This document shows, piece after piece, positions 1 to 8,713 of a stretch of 64,000 bases of DNA. A program made the translations under genes and the position numbers. This stretch comes from UBA7378 sp049611805 (lineage in GTDB: Bacteria; Pseudomonadota; Alphaproteobacteria; RS24), in contig JBMZAX010000009.1 of NCBI GenBank assembly GCA_049611805.1, forward strand, positions 1 through 64,000, read 5' to 3'. The notes beneath the pieces were generated by a model. It was not told where the DNA came from and did not search any database. It saw nothing but the letters and a program-made list of their open reading frames with translations. Position 1 is the stretch's first letter. Each line of letters starts with the position of its first letter.

Positions 1-617
1 AAATTGGCGCCCGGATTTTCCGCCGTGCGCGTGGGCGGGTCGAAGCGGCTCCAGTTGTCGCCGCCGGAGAACAGCGCCATCCACGGCAAAGTCAGGCGCA
101 ACATACGAATGACATTGCGGTTGAGGCGCAGGCCGAACATGGGCGCAGAATGCGCCAACGCGGCAAACCAATCGGGATGCTTGTGCGCCGCGCGCAATGA
201 AATTTGTCCGCCCATTGAATGTGCCAGCCCGAAATAGGGCGGCGGACAGGCCGCGCGCACCAGACGCTCGAACCGGTCTTCCAGATCCTCGACATTCTGG
301 TCAAAATGGCGAAGGTGGAGCCGTTGCGGGTTTTTTGAATTTCCTTCGGACAGACCATGCCCGCGCCATTCCAGAACGGCTACGCAATAATTGCGCGCCA
401 GCAAATCACCGATGGTCTCAAAATATTTTTCGATAAATTCGGAATATCCCGTCATCAGCACAATCGTGCCGCGCGGGGCCCGTGCGGGCATGAAAACGCC
501 ATTGCGCAGTTTCTTGCCGTCGCGCGCGAAAAGATATCCCGCCTCGCCAACCGCCGGCAACGGATTGTCGGCAAACTCCACCAGCTCGGCCGGACTGTCC
601 CACTCGATATTCTGCAT
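1..617 (-). CDS. alpha/beta hydrolase, lysophospholipase-like (partial, C-terminus off the window)
   Basis: The reading frame starts at an ATG at 617 (MQNIEWDSPAEL) and stays open to the window edge, so about 205 N-terminal residues are seen. The nucleophile elbow GLAHSMGG marks the catalytic serine, and an earlier EWRGHGLSEG segment is the loop usual in PldB/monoglyceride-lipase-type serine hydrolases of the alpha/beta-hydrolase fold. Family knowledge suggests hydrolysis of lysophospholipids or monoacyl esters; the substrate cannot be told. No signal peptide is visible, so it is probably cytoplasmic. The Asp and His of the triad lie outside the window. It is divergent from the NSS transporter gene. 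Confidence 0.8.
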   Translation of the reverse strand, partial: MQNIEWDSPAELVEFADNPLPAVGEAGYLFARDGKKLRNGVFMPARAPRGTIVLMTGYSEFIEKYFETIGDLLARNYCVAVLEWRGHGLSEGNSKNPQRLHLRHFDQNVEDLEDRFERLVRAACPPPYFGLAHSMGGQISLRAAHKHPDWFAALAHSAPMFGLRLNRNVIRMLRLTLPWMALFSGGDNWSRFDPPTRTAENPGAN

Positions 618-630
618 GTTCTTTCCCTGT

Positions 631-662
631 AATCGCAAAGCCCTTTAATCGTAAAGCCCTTT
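631..662. repeat. 16-bp tandem duplication in the divergent intergenic region
   Basis: Two copies of aatcgyaaagcccttt lie head to tail (631-646 and 647-662, one C/T difference), followed by a partial third copy starting at 663. They lie between two divergent genes, about 14 bp upstream of the hydrolase start and 120 bp upstream of the transporter start. It is one of several 11-16 bp tandem duplications in the window. Confidence 0.85.
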
Positions 663-782
663 AATCGTGAAGATTGTCCCGAAAGGCCGCCGGTCACGCA
701 CTCTGGTTTTTATTAGTTTTGTCGTTTAACATTTAACATTCAATTAAACAAAAACCATCCCAAACGGGAGCACGGGGGAAAA

Positions 783-2147
783 ATGTCCAGCAGCACTTTG
801 ACAATGCCGGCCTGGGCCAGCCGGACAGGATTTATTTTTGCCTGTATCGGTGCGGCTGTCGGGCTGGGGAATATTTGGAAATTTCCCTATATGACGGGTG
901 TGCAAGGCGGTGGCGCTTTTGTGCTTATCTATCTTGCCTCGATTTTCGCCATCGCCATTCCGATTGCCGCAGCCGAATTGGTCATCGGCCGGCAGGGGCG
1001 CAGTGATGCCCAGCAAGCGGTCAAAAATATTGCTGTCGAGAGCGGCAAATCGCCAAGCTACGCGCTCATCGGCACATTAGGGGTTCTGGGCTCGTTCATT
1101 TTGCTGACCTTTTATGCCGTAATTGCCGGCTGGGTGACAGCCTATATTGCCCGCGCCCTGACCGGCGCGCTGGGCGGGCTTGACGCAGCCTCGGCAAACG
1201 CCCTGCTGGCGGGTCTCCACGCCGCGCCGGGCGAGATGATCGCGCATCAGATTTTATTTCTCTCCATTATCGGGGTGATTTTGATCCGCGAGTTGAGCGC
1301 CGGGCTGGAACGCGCCAATCTGGTCATGATCCCGCTTTTGATACTCATGCTCATCGGCATTGCCCTATATGGTGCCATGGCGGGCGATGTTGGCGCGGCG
1401 CTGGCTTTTCTGTTCACACCCGATTTCAGCAAAATCACCCCAGAAACCATCCAATCGGCGGTCGGGCACGGGTTTTTCTCGGTCGGTGTCGGGGCCGCCA
1501 TGCTGATAACTTATGGCGCCTATCTCGACCGGCAGGTGGACCTTGCAAAAGCCGCCATCACCATTGGCATTGCCGATACCATTATCGCCCTGATTGCCGG
1601 AATTGGTGTTTTCGCTATTGTTTTCGGCGAGGGTCTGGACCCGACCGGTGGGCCGGGTCTGATTTTCACCACATTGCCATTGGCGTTTTCACAAATGCCC
1701 GGCGGCAGCATTCTCGCGGTTATTTTCTTCACATTGGTGTTTTTCGCGGCCCTGACATCGGGCCTGTCGCTGTCGGAGGTCATTATTCGCTGGGCGGAAA
1801 ACACATTTGGCCTGTCGCGCCTCAAAGCGGCCATTATCATGTTGACCCTGTCATTCGCGGTTGGGATCGCAAGTGTGTTTTCGTTCAATATCTGGTCGGA
1901 CTTGCACCTTTTCAAAAGCGGTGTGCTGGCCGATAAAACGCTGTTTGATGTGAAAGATTATCTGGTCACGGCGGTGGTTATGCCGGTTTGCGGGCTGGGT
2001 GTTGTGGCCTTTGCGGCATGGGCCGCACCGGTTGAAATAATGCGCACGGCCATGGGCAGTTCGCGGCTGATTTTCAATCTCTGGCTGTGGTCGGCGCGCA
2101 TTATTGCCCCGGCCGGTATTGTCTGGATGCTGTGGACGGGCCTTTAG
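783..2147 (+). CDS. sodium-dependent transporter, NSS (SNF) family
   Basis: This 454-residue polytopic membrane protein begins with the signature region of neurotransmitter:sodium symporters (ASRTGFIFACIGAAVGLGNIWKFPY in outline: Gly-rich unwound TM1, then the WKFPY motif), followed by GGGAFVLIY in TM2. About eleven hydrophobic segments follow, the usual bacterial length (LeuT-like, MhsT-like). Family members import amino acids or related small solutes with Na+ across the inner membrane; the substrate here is unknown. The ATG at 783 has a purine-rich GGGGGAAA Shine-Dalgarno. It appears monocistronic, with a terminator-like hairpin right after the stop. Confidence 0.92.
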   Translation: MSSSTLTMPAWASRTGFIFACIGAAVGLGNIWKFPYMTGVQGGGAFVLIYLASIFAIAIPIAAAELVIGRQGRSDAQQAVKNIAVESGKSPSYALIGTLGVLGSFILLTFYAVIAGWVTAYIARALTGALGGLDAASANALLAGLHAAPGEMIAHQILFLSIIGVILIRELSAGLERANLVMIPLLILMLIGIALYGAMAGDVGAALAFLFTPDFSKITPETIQSAVGHGFFSVGVGAAMLITYGAYLDRQVDLAKAAITIGIADTIIALIAGIGVFAIVFGEGLDPTGGPGLIFTTLPLAFSQMPGGSILAVIFFTLVFFAALTSGLSLSEVIIRWAENTFGLSRLKAAIIMLTLSFAVGIASVFSFNIWSDLHLFKSGVLADKTLFDVKDYLVTAVVMPVCGLGVVAFAAWAAPVEIMRTAMGSSRLIFNLWLWSARIIAPAGIVWMLWTGL

Positions 2148-2176
2148 GTTTCCGGGAAGTTTCCGGGAATTTTTTT
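2148..2176 (+). terminator. terminator-like hairpin built from an 11-bp tandem duplication
   Basis: Directly after the transporter stop codon, gtttccgggaa occurs twice in tandem (2148-2158, 2159-2169). Its two copies can fold on each other (TTCC with GGAA, one G-G mismatch, GG with CC) and are followed by seven T residues (2170-2176). The stem is weak, but its position suits a Rho-independent terminator. Confidence 0.5.
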
Positions 2177-2255
2177 GCCTCCCAATCAACGCCTTAGGAA
2201 GTTTTTTCCGATTTTCAAGACCTTGAAGCCGGTCCATTACTCCCCATGTTTCGGG

Positions 2256-2347
2256 TATCACGGGCGCAATGGTGCCCTCGTGACAACCCGCCGGGCGGAT
2301 GCCTTCGGGATCGATTCGGCAATCTTGCTTCAACGAAGGAGATGAAC
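2256..2347 (+). promoter_or_regulatory. ROSE-like RNA thermometer in the ibpA leader
   Basis: The leader ends in a hairpin in which CUUGCUUC (2324-2331) pairs with the Shine-Dalgarno GAAGGAG (2335-2341) around an AAC loop. The pairing contains a G-G opposition (G2327 with G2339) flanked by C-G and U-A pairs. This is the hallmark of ROSE elements, in which U(U/C)GCU melts off AGGA on heat shock. A second upstream hairpin (TCAC-GGGC at 2258-2264 with GCCC...GTGA ending at 2283) is also visible. ROSE elements are known upstream of small heat-shock genes in alpha- and gammaproteobacteria, which matches the gene that follows. Confidence 0.72.
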
Positions 2348-2788
2348 ATGACAAATTTTGATATGACCCCGCTTTACCGCTCAACCATCGGGTTTGACCG
2401 GCTGGCCAATATTTTCGACGCTTTGGGCGCGACCGATAACAGCTCGGCCTTTCCGCCCTATAATGTGGCGCGCACCGGTGAAACCGACTACCGGATTTCA
2501 ATGGCCGTAGCCGGTTTTGCCGAAGATGAGCTTGAAATCATCGAGCGCGGCGGCGTGTTGCGTGTGCGCGGTGGTGCCACAAGCGACGGCGCGGATGCCG
2601 AAACCCAGCTTTTGTATCGCGGCATTGCCAAGCGCAATTTTGAGCGCAGCTTCCAACTGGCTGACAATGTTCAGGTTTCGGGCGCGCATCTGGATAATGG
2701 CCTGTTGCACATTGAATTGGTGCGCGAAGTGCCCGAAGCGGAAAAGCCGCGTAAAATAAACATTTCCAAAACCGCTCAAGCCGCGTAA
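2348..2788 (+). CDS. ibpA: small heat-shock protein, Hsp20/IbpA type
   Basis: This 146-residue protein has the IbpA-type N-terminus (MTNFDMTPLYRSTIGFDRL), then an alpha-crystallin domain with YRISMAVAGFAEDELEI and a closing segment GLLHIELVREVPE, ending with a short tail. Small heat-shock proteins hold unfolding cytoplasmic proteins for refolding by DnaK/ClpB. Two in-frame ATGs occur at 2342 and 2348; the second is chosen because the AAGGAG ribosome site at 2336-2341 is then 6 nt away. Translation is probably temperature-controlled by the leader hairpin. A further in-frame ATG at 2246 lies within that leader and is unlikely to be used. Confidence 0.93.
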   Translation: MTNFDMTPLYRSTIGFDRLANIFDALGATDNSSAFPPYNVARTGETDYRISMAVAGFAEDELEIIERGGVLRVRGGATSDGADAETQLLYRGIAKRNFERSFQLADNVQVSGAHLDNGLLHIELVREVPEAEKPRKINISKTAQAA

Positions 2789-2807
2789 CAATCGGCTTAG
2801 GAAGCAG

Positions 2808-2843
2808 TGCCGGAGTGGGTTTCCTCCCCCCGCTCCGGCATTT
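2808..2843 (+). terminator. possible terminator after ibpA
   Basis: TGCCGGAG (2808-2815) pairs perfectly with CTCCGGCA (2833-2840), leaving a 17-nt loop, followed by only three T residues. It lies 20 bp after the ibpA stop and just before the next ribosome-binding site, so it may be a weak terminator or a stabilising hairpin. Confidence 0.45.
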
Positions 2844-2866
2844 GCCCGCAAATGAGAGGACAGGTT

Positions 2867-3769
2867 ATGGCAAGCCTAAGATCAAAATTTTACAGTCGCA
2901 TGTTGCGGCGTACCTTCCGCGGACGCGGATTTGGCAAGGGACTGGAAGCACTGAAGCGGGTGCGCTCCGGCGAAGACAGATCGTTTATTCTGTCACTGCT
3001 GTCGAAAAGCGCCCCACCCTACGCAACCACCGAGATTAACGGCAATTATGCCGAATGGCTGGGCAACCCCGAAGCCGAATACACGCTGCTTTATCTGCAT
3101 GGCGGCGGCTATATTATGGGCGGGCCCGACACGCACCGCACGATGGTGCGGGCTTTGGCGCATTATGCCAATGTTCGCGCGCTGTTGCTGGATTATCGGC
3201 TGGCACCGGAAAACCCGTTTCCCGCAGCCATTGAAGACGCTGAAGCCGCCTATGACTGGCTAATTGCCCAAGGCGTGGCGCCGGAGAAAATGTTTGTCGC
3301 CGGTGACAGTGCCGGCGGGGGCTTAAGTCTCGCGCTGATGCTGAAATTGAAGGAACATGGCAAAACCCAGCCAAAAGCGGCGGCCTTATTGTCGCCATGG
3401 ACGGATTTGACCTCCAGCGGCGAAAGCGCCCGCACCCGCGCCGAGCGCGACCCGATGATCGATATCAACCGCATGCCCGAGGCAATTGCGTTTTATTGCA
3501 ACAACCATCCGGCTGACGACCCGCTTTTATCGCCGGTTTTTGCCGATTTATCGGGTCTGGCCCCGCTTTTTGTGCAAGTTGGCACGGAAGAAGTGTTGTT
3601 TGACGATGCCACCCGCCTTGTCGAACGCGCCGAAGCCGCCGGAACCAAAGCCGAATTGCAAATTTGGGATGACATGCCGCATGTGCACCAAATCGCCTTT
3701 AAGCTGGTGCCCGAAGCCCGCGCCGCGCTGAAAGACATTGCGCGGTTTTTCAAGGGCGCAATGGCCTAA
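2867..3769 (+). CDS. alpha/beta hydrolase, hormone-sensitive-lipase-type esterase
   Basis: This 300-residue hydrolase has the oxyanion-hole motif HGGG at residues 78-81 and the nucleophile elbow GDSAG at 146-150 (Ser148), the pair that defines HSL (family IV) bacterial esterases. A downstream DPLLSPVFADL region and a DMPHVHQIAF segment supply the likely Asp and His. Such enzymes cleave short to medium acyl esters in the cytoplasm. The ATG at 2867 is preferred over in-frame ATGs at 2807 and 2852 because AGAGGA sits 6 nt upstream. There is no signal peptide. The natural substrate is unknown. Confidence 0.9.
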   Translation: MASLRSKFYSRMLRRTFRGRGFGKGLEALKRVRSGEDRSFILSLLSKSAPPYATTEINGNYAEWLGNPEAEYTLLYLHGGGYIMGGPDTHRTMVRALAHYANVRALLLDYRLAPENPFPAAIEDAEAAYDWLIAQGVAPEKMFVAGDSAGGGLSLALMLKLKEHGKTQPKAAALLSPWTDLTSSGESARTRAERDPMIDINRMPEAIAFYCNNHPADDPLLSPVFADLSGLAPLFVQVGTEEVLFDDATRLVERAEAAGTKAELQIWDDMPHVHQIAFKLVPEARAALKDIARFFKGAMA

Positions 3770-4059
3770 CCCCTGCGACACGGCATCGCGCATCAGCATA
3801 AACTTGCGGAAAACCGCCATTTTCGCACAAAACCGCCAAAATATAGGTCAATAATATTGACCGATTTGCTTGTTTTTTTCGGGTTTTTGTAGCATATATA
3901 CGTCACTCGAACGCTTCTTCCAGAGGTGTTCTGCCCCCAATTCGGGCAATGAGGACGGGGGTCATAGATTTGCCATATGCGAGTATGGAATTAGGGGAAT
4001 AATCGACTTTGGAGCCGGGTGCTTAGCCGGCATAGGCTCCGCGACGGACGGGAAAAGCA
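3770..4059. other. gltB upstream region with operator-like palindrome and leader hairpin
   Basis: No gene is supported in these 290 bases. A perfect 17-bp palindrome GGTCAATAATATTGACC lies at 3846-3862 and looks like a dimeric regulator site. Near the start codon, GGAGCC (4011-4016) pairs with GGCTCC (4035-4040) with inner CCGG/CCGG pairing, a possible leader hairpin. The regulator is unknown. Confidence 0.5.
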
Positions 4060-7000
4060 ATGCGCAAGCACAAGGCAGAATTGGACAATAAATCGGGCCC
4101 GGAGCCTTCAGCACGTCCGGGCTTGCCTGCCCGTCAGGGGCTTTATGACCCGGCCAATGAGCATGATGCTTGCGGTATCGGCTTTGTTGCGCATATCAAA
4201 AACGTCAAAAGCCATGATATCGTCCGCGACGGGCTGACCATTCTGGAAAATCTTGAACATCGCGGCGCTGTCGGTGCGGATCCGAAGGCCGGTGACGGCG
4301 TCGGCATGCTCATCCAGATACCGGATGCGTTTTTCCGCAAAGTTCTGGGTGATGCCATCACCCTGCCGCAAGAGGGCGCTTATGGCGTCGGCATGATTTT
4401 TCTGCCGCCCGAAGAAGCGCCCCGCGCACAGATTGAGAAAATTATCGAAACCACGGTCGCAAATGAAGGCCACCGCGTGCTTGGCTGGCGCGATGTGCCG
4501 GTCGACAATGGCGATCTGGGATATTCGATTGTTCCGACCGAGCCGGTTATTCGCCAGATTTTTGTCGCAAATGACAAAAAAGACCGCGACCAGAGCGGTT
4601 TTGAGCGCGATCTGTTCATCATTCGCCGCTCGATTGAGCTGGCCGTCAGCGCCGCAAATATCGACGCGGCCCGTGGGTTTTTCTACATTCCGTCGCTGTC
4701 TTCCTACACGGTTTTGTATAAGGGGCTGTTGCTGTCCAGCCAGTTGGGGCCGTATTACGACGATTTGCGCGACCCCGGCACCGTGTCGGCCATGGCGCTG
4801 GTTCACCAGCGTTTTTCGACCAACACCTTCCCGACATGGTCATTGGCGCAGCCGTTCCGCATGATTTGCCACAATGGTGAGATTAACACAGTGCGCGGCA
4901 ATATTAACTGGATGGCCGCACGCCACGCAGCCCTTGAAAGCGATTTGTTCGGCGATGATTTGGAAAAACTCTGGCCGCTAATTCAAGACGGCCAGTCGGA
5001 TTCGGCCAGTTTCGACAATGCGCTGGAACTTCTGGTGATGGGCGGATATTCGCTGCCGCATGCCATGATGATGCTTATTCCCGAAGCCTGGGCCGGCAAT
5101 CCGTTAATGGACAACAAACGCCGCGCGTTTTACGAATATAACGCCGCGCTGATGGAGCCGTGGGACGGGCCGGCGGCTGTCGCCTTTACCAATGGTCGCC
5201 AGATCGGTGCGACGCTCGACAGAAACGGCCTGCGCCCGGCGCGCTATTATGTAACCTCCGATGACCGCGTGATGATGGCTTCGGAAATGGGCGTTCTGCC
5301 TGTGGCAGAAGAAAAAATCATTGAAAAATGGCGCCTTCAGCCCGGCAAAATGCTTTTGATTGACCTTGAAGCGGGCCGCATCATCAGCGATGACGAAATT
5401 AAAGCCAGCCTGTCCACCGCGCATCCTTATGAAGAATGGCTGGCGCGCGCCCAAATTAAGCTGGAAGACCTGCCCGCCCCTGAAGGCGAGACCCATGTCA
5501 GCTCAAGCCTCACCGTGCTCGACCAGCAAAAAGCCTTCGGCTATACGCAGGAAGATTTGAAATTCCTGCTGGCGCCGATGGTCGCCAATGGCGAAGAAGG
5601 CACCGGCTCCATGGGCACCGACACACCGATCTCGGCACTGTCGGAAAAATCAAAGCCGCTTTACACCTATTTCAAACAGAATTTTGCGCAAGTGACCAAT
5701 CCGCCGATTGACCCGATCCGCGAAGAGTTGGTCATGTCGCTTGTGTCTTTCATCGGGCCGCGCCCGAACCTGCTCGACCTTGAAGGCACATCCGGCCTCA
5801 AGCGGCTGGAAGTGGCCCAACCCATTCTCAGCAATGATGATCTGGAGAAAATCCGCCGCATCAGCGACATTGAAGACAATGAGTTCCATGCCGTCACGCT
5901 CGACATGACATGGGATGCCGCCGAAGGCGTGGCGGGGTTGGCGGCGCGTTTGGACGAATTGTGCAGCCAGGCCGAACACGCCATCGCCCACAGCCATGAA
6001 AACATCATTATTCTGTCCGACCGCAATATCAGCGCCGAGCGCATTGCCATTCCGGCATTGCTGGCAACGGCGGCAGTGCATCATCATCTCATTCGCGCCG
6101 GCCTGCGCACGCAAGCGGGCCTCGTGATTGAGACCGGCGAAGCGCGCGAGGTGCATCATTTCTGCTGTCTGGCCGGTTATGGCGCCGAGGCCATCAACCC
6201 CTATCTTGCCTTTGATACGGTCGATGCCTTGCGCACGCGGCTGCGGCTTGACCTGTCGCGCGAAGAGGCGCATGCGCATTACATCAAAGCGACCGGCAAA
6301 GGCATTCGCAAGGTCATGTCCAAAATGGGCATTTCGACCTATCAGTCTTATTGCGGCGCGCAGATTTTTGATGCAGTCGGTCTGGCCCAGAGTTTTGTCG
6401 ACAGCTATTTTTCCGGCACGGCAACCACCATTGAAGGCGTTGGCCTGAACGAGGTGGGCGAGGAAACCATTCGGCGGCACATGGCCGCCTTTGGCGCACC
6501 GGCCGGTCTTGCCAATGCACTTGATGTGGGCGGCGAATATGCCGTGCGCGTGCGCGGCGAAGACCATGTTTGGAACGCCGAAACCGTCGGCTCGCTGCAA
6601 CATGCCGTGCGCGGCGACAGCCGCGACCAATATCGTGAATATGCCCGCCTGATTAACGCGCAAGACGAAAACCTGCTGACCTTGCGCGGCCTGTTCAAAA
6701 TTCGCCAGGCCGCCGACAGTGGGCGCAAGCCCGTCGCGCTGGAGGAGGTCGAGCCGGTGACGGAAATCGTCCGCCGCTTTGCGACAGGTGCCATGTCGCT
6801 GGGCTCCATCAGCCCGGAAGCGCATGAAACGCTTGCGATTGCCATGAACCGCATTGGCGGCAAATCGAACACCGGCGAAGGCGGCGAAGAATCGGCGCGC
6901 TTCAGCCCGATGGAAAACGGCGACTCGCGCCGCTCGGCCATCAAACAGGTGGCCTCAGGGCGCTTTGGTGTCACCACCGAATATCTCGCCAATTCAGACA

Positions 7001-8712
7001 TGATACAGATTAAAATGGCGCAAGGAGCCAAGCCCGGCGAAGGCGGGCAATTGCCGGGCCATAAGGTCGACCGGCGCATTGCTTCGGTGCGCCATTCGAC
7101 GCCGGGCGTGGGGCTCATCTCGCCGCCGCCGCACCATGATATTTATTCGATCGAAGATCTCGCACAACTGATCTACGACCTCAAAAACACCAATCCCGAA
7201 GCCGATATTTCGGTCAAACTCGTCTCCGAGGTTGGCGTCGGCACGGTTGCCGCAGGCGTTTCGAAAGCGCGCGCCGACCATGTCACGATTTCGGGTTTTG
7301 AGGGCGGCACGGGTGCCAGCCCGCTGACCTCGATCAAACATGCAGGCAGCCCTTGGGAAATCGGGCTGGCCGAAACCCATCAGACGCTGGTGCTGAACGA
7401 TTTGCGCACGCGCATCGCCGTGCAGGTTGACGGCGGCTTGCGCACCGGGCGCGATGTGATTGTCGGCGCACTTTTGGGGGCTGACGAGTTTGGCTTCTCG
7501 ACCGCGCCGCTGATTGCGGCAGGCTGCGTGATGATGCGCAAATGCCATCTCAATACCTGCCCTGTCGGTATCGCCACGCAAAACGCCGAATTGCGCAAGC
7601 GCTTCACCGGCACGCCGGAACACGTCATCAATTATTTCTTCTTCGTCGCTGAAGAAGTGCGCGAATTGCTGGCCGCCATGGGCTTTACCAAACTTGACCA
7701 GATTATCGGCCAGACCGATTTGCTGGACACGCGCGACGCGATCGACCATTGGAAAGCACAAGGACTCGACTTCACCCGCCTGTTCACCAAAATTGAGACC
7801 GATCGCCCGGTGCATAATTGCGAAGATCAAAAGCACCCGATTGACGATATTCTCGACCGCAAGCTCATCGCCGAAGCCATGCCGGCGCTTGAAAACAAAT
7901 CCACGGTAAAAATCGACACGCCAATTACGAATATTGACCGTTCGGCGGGCACCATGCTGTCGGGCGCGCTTGCCAAGCGCCACGGCCATGCAGGGCTTCC
8001 CGAAGACACAATATCGGTGAAGCTGACGGGCACGGCCGGCCAGAGCTTCGGTGCGTTTTTGGCGCGCGGCATTTCTTTCGAGCTTGAAGGCGAAGCCAAT
8101 GATTATGTCGGCAAGGGTCTTTCCGGCGGGCGTCTGGCAATTTACCCGCCGGCCCATAGCGGCATTGTTCCGGAAAAAAGCATTATTGTCGGCAATACGG
8201 TTCTTTATGGCGCGATTGACGGCGAATGCTATTTCCGCGGCGTGGCGGGCGAACGCTTTGCGGTGCGCAATTCGGGTGCCGTCGCCGTTGTCGAAGGCGC
8301 GGGCGACCATTGCTGCGAATATATGACCGGCGGCGTGGTTGTGGTTCTGGGCCCCACGGGGCGCAATTTTGCGGCCGGCATGTCGGGCGGCATCGCCTAT
8401 GTGCTGGACAGCGAGGGCGATTTTGAAAGCCGCTGCAATATGGCAATGGTGGAACTGGAAGATGTAACCGGCAGCCCCGGCAACACGCTGGGCCATATCA
8501 AGGAAAACTTGACCGGCCATGATGGCGAGCGCCTGCACAGGCTGCTTGAAAATCATGCCCGCTACACAAACTCCCAACGGGCAAAAGACATTCTCGCGGA
8601 TTGGGAAAACTATCAGTCGAAATTCCGCAAAGTCATGCCGACAGAGTTCCGGCGTGCCCTGAATGAACTGGCAAGCGAACAGGCCCAAGAGCAAGCGACG
8701 GCAGGAGAGTGA
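4060..8712 (+). CDS. gltB: glutamate synthase (NADPH) large subunit
   Basis: This 1550-residue protein is full length for bacterial GltB. The N-terminal amidotransferase nucleophile is Cys38 (NEHDACGIGF), reached after cleavage of a 37-residue propeptide. The FMN/synthase domain contains the 3Fe-4S cysteines C1156, C1162 and C1167 in CVMMRKCHLNTC, and the Gly-rich GXGXG beta-helix domain closes the protein. With GltD it converts glutamine plus 2-oxoglutarate to two glutamates in nitrogen assimilation. The ATG at 4060 has a weak GGGA site. gltD follows after 1 nt, so the two form an operon. The upstream palindrome may be its operator. Confidence 0.98.
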   Translation: MRKHKAELDNKSGPEPSARPGLPARQGLYDPANEHDACGIGFVAHIKNVKSHDIVRDGLTILENLEHRGAVGADPKAGDGVGMLIQIPDAFFRKVLGDAITLPQEGAYGVGMIFLPPEEAPRAQIEKIIETTVANEGHRVLGWRDVPVDNGDLGYSIVPTEPVIRQIFVANDKKDRDQSGFERDLFIIRRSIELAVSAANIDAARGFFYIPSLSSYTVLYKGLLLSSQLGPYYDDLRDPGTVSAMALVHQRFSTNTFPTWSLAQPFRMICHNGEINTVRGNINWMAARHAALESDLFGDDLEKLWPLIQDGQSDSASFDNALELLVMGGYSLPHAMMMLIPEAWAGNPLMDNKRRAFYEYNAALMEPWDGPAAVAFTNGRQIGATLDRNGLRPARYYVTSDDRVMMASEMGVLPVAEEKIIEKWRLQPGKMLLIDLEAGRIISDDEIKASLSTAHPYEEWLARAQIKLEDLPAPEGETHVSSSLTVLDQQKAFGYTQEDLKFLLAPMVANGEEGTGSMGTDTPISALSEKSKPLYTYFKQNFAQVTNPPIDPIREELVMSLVSFIGPRPNLLDLEGTSGLKRLEVAQPILSNDDLEKIRRISDIEDNEFHAVTLDMTWDAAEGVAGLAARLDELCSQAEHAIAHSHENIIILSDRNISAERIAIPALLATAAVHHHLIRAGLRTQAGLVIETGEAREVHHFCCLAGYGAEAINPYLAFDTVDALRTRLRLDLSREEAHAHYIKATGKGIRKVMSKMGISTYQSYCGAQIFDAVGLAQSFVDSYFSGTATTIEGVGLNEVGEETIRRHMAAFGAPAGLANALDVGGEYAVRVRGEDHVWNAETVGSLQHAVRGDSRDQYREYARLINAQDENLLTLRGLFKIRQAADSGRKPVALEEVEPVTEIVRRFATGAMSLGSISPEAHETLAIAMNRIGGKSNTGEGGEESARFSPMENGDSRRSAIKQVASGRFGVTTEYLANSDMIQIKMAQGAKPGEGGQLPGHKVDRRIASVRHSTPGVGLISPPPHHDIYSIEDLAQLIYDLKNTNPEADISVKLVSEVGVGTVAAGVSKARADHVTISGFEGGTGASPLTSIKHAGSPWEIGLAETHQTLVLNDLRTRIAVQVDGGLRTGRDVIVGALLGADEFGFSTAPLIAAGCVMMRKCHLNTCPVGIATQNAELRKRFTGTPEHVINYFFFVAEEVRELLAAMGFTKLDQIIGQTDLLDTRDAIDHWKAQGLDFTRLFTKIETDRPVHNCEDQKHPIDDILDRKLIAEAMPALENKSTVKIDTPITNIDRSAGTMLSGALAKRHGHAGLPEDTISVKLTGTAGQSFGAFLARGISFELEGEANDYVGKGLSGGRLAIYPPAHSGIVPEKSIIVGNTVLYGAIDGECYFRGVAGERFAVRNSGAVAVVEGAGDHCCEYMTGGVVVVLGPTGRNFAAGMSGGIAYVLDSEGDFESRCNMAMVELEDVTGSPGNTLGHIKENLTGHDGERLHRLLENHARYTNSQRAKDILADWENYQSKFRKVMPTEFRRALNELASEQAQEQATAGE

Positions 8713-8713
8713 C

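Noticed and set aside
3870..4091. A 73-codon frame in the gltB upstream region.
   Set aside because: No ribosome site or family resemblance, and it overlaps the gltB start in another frame.
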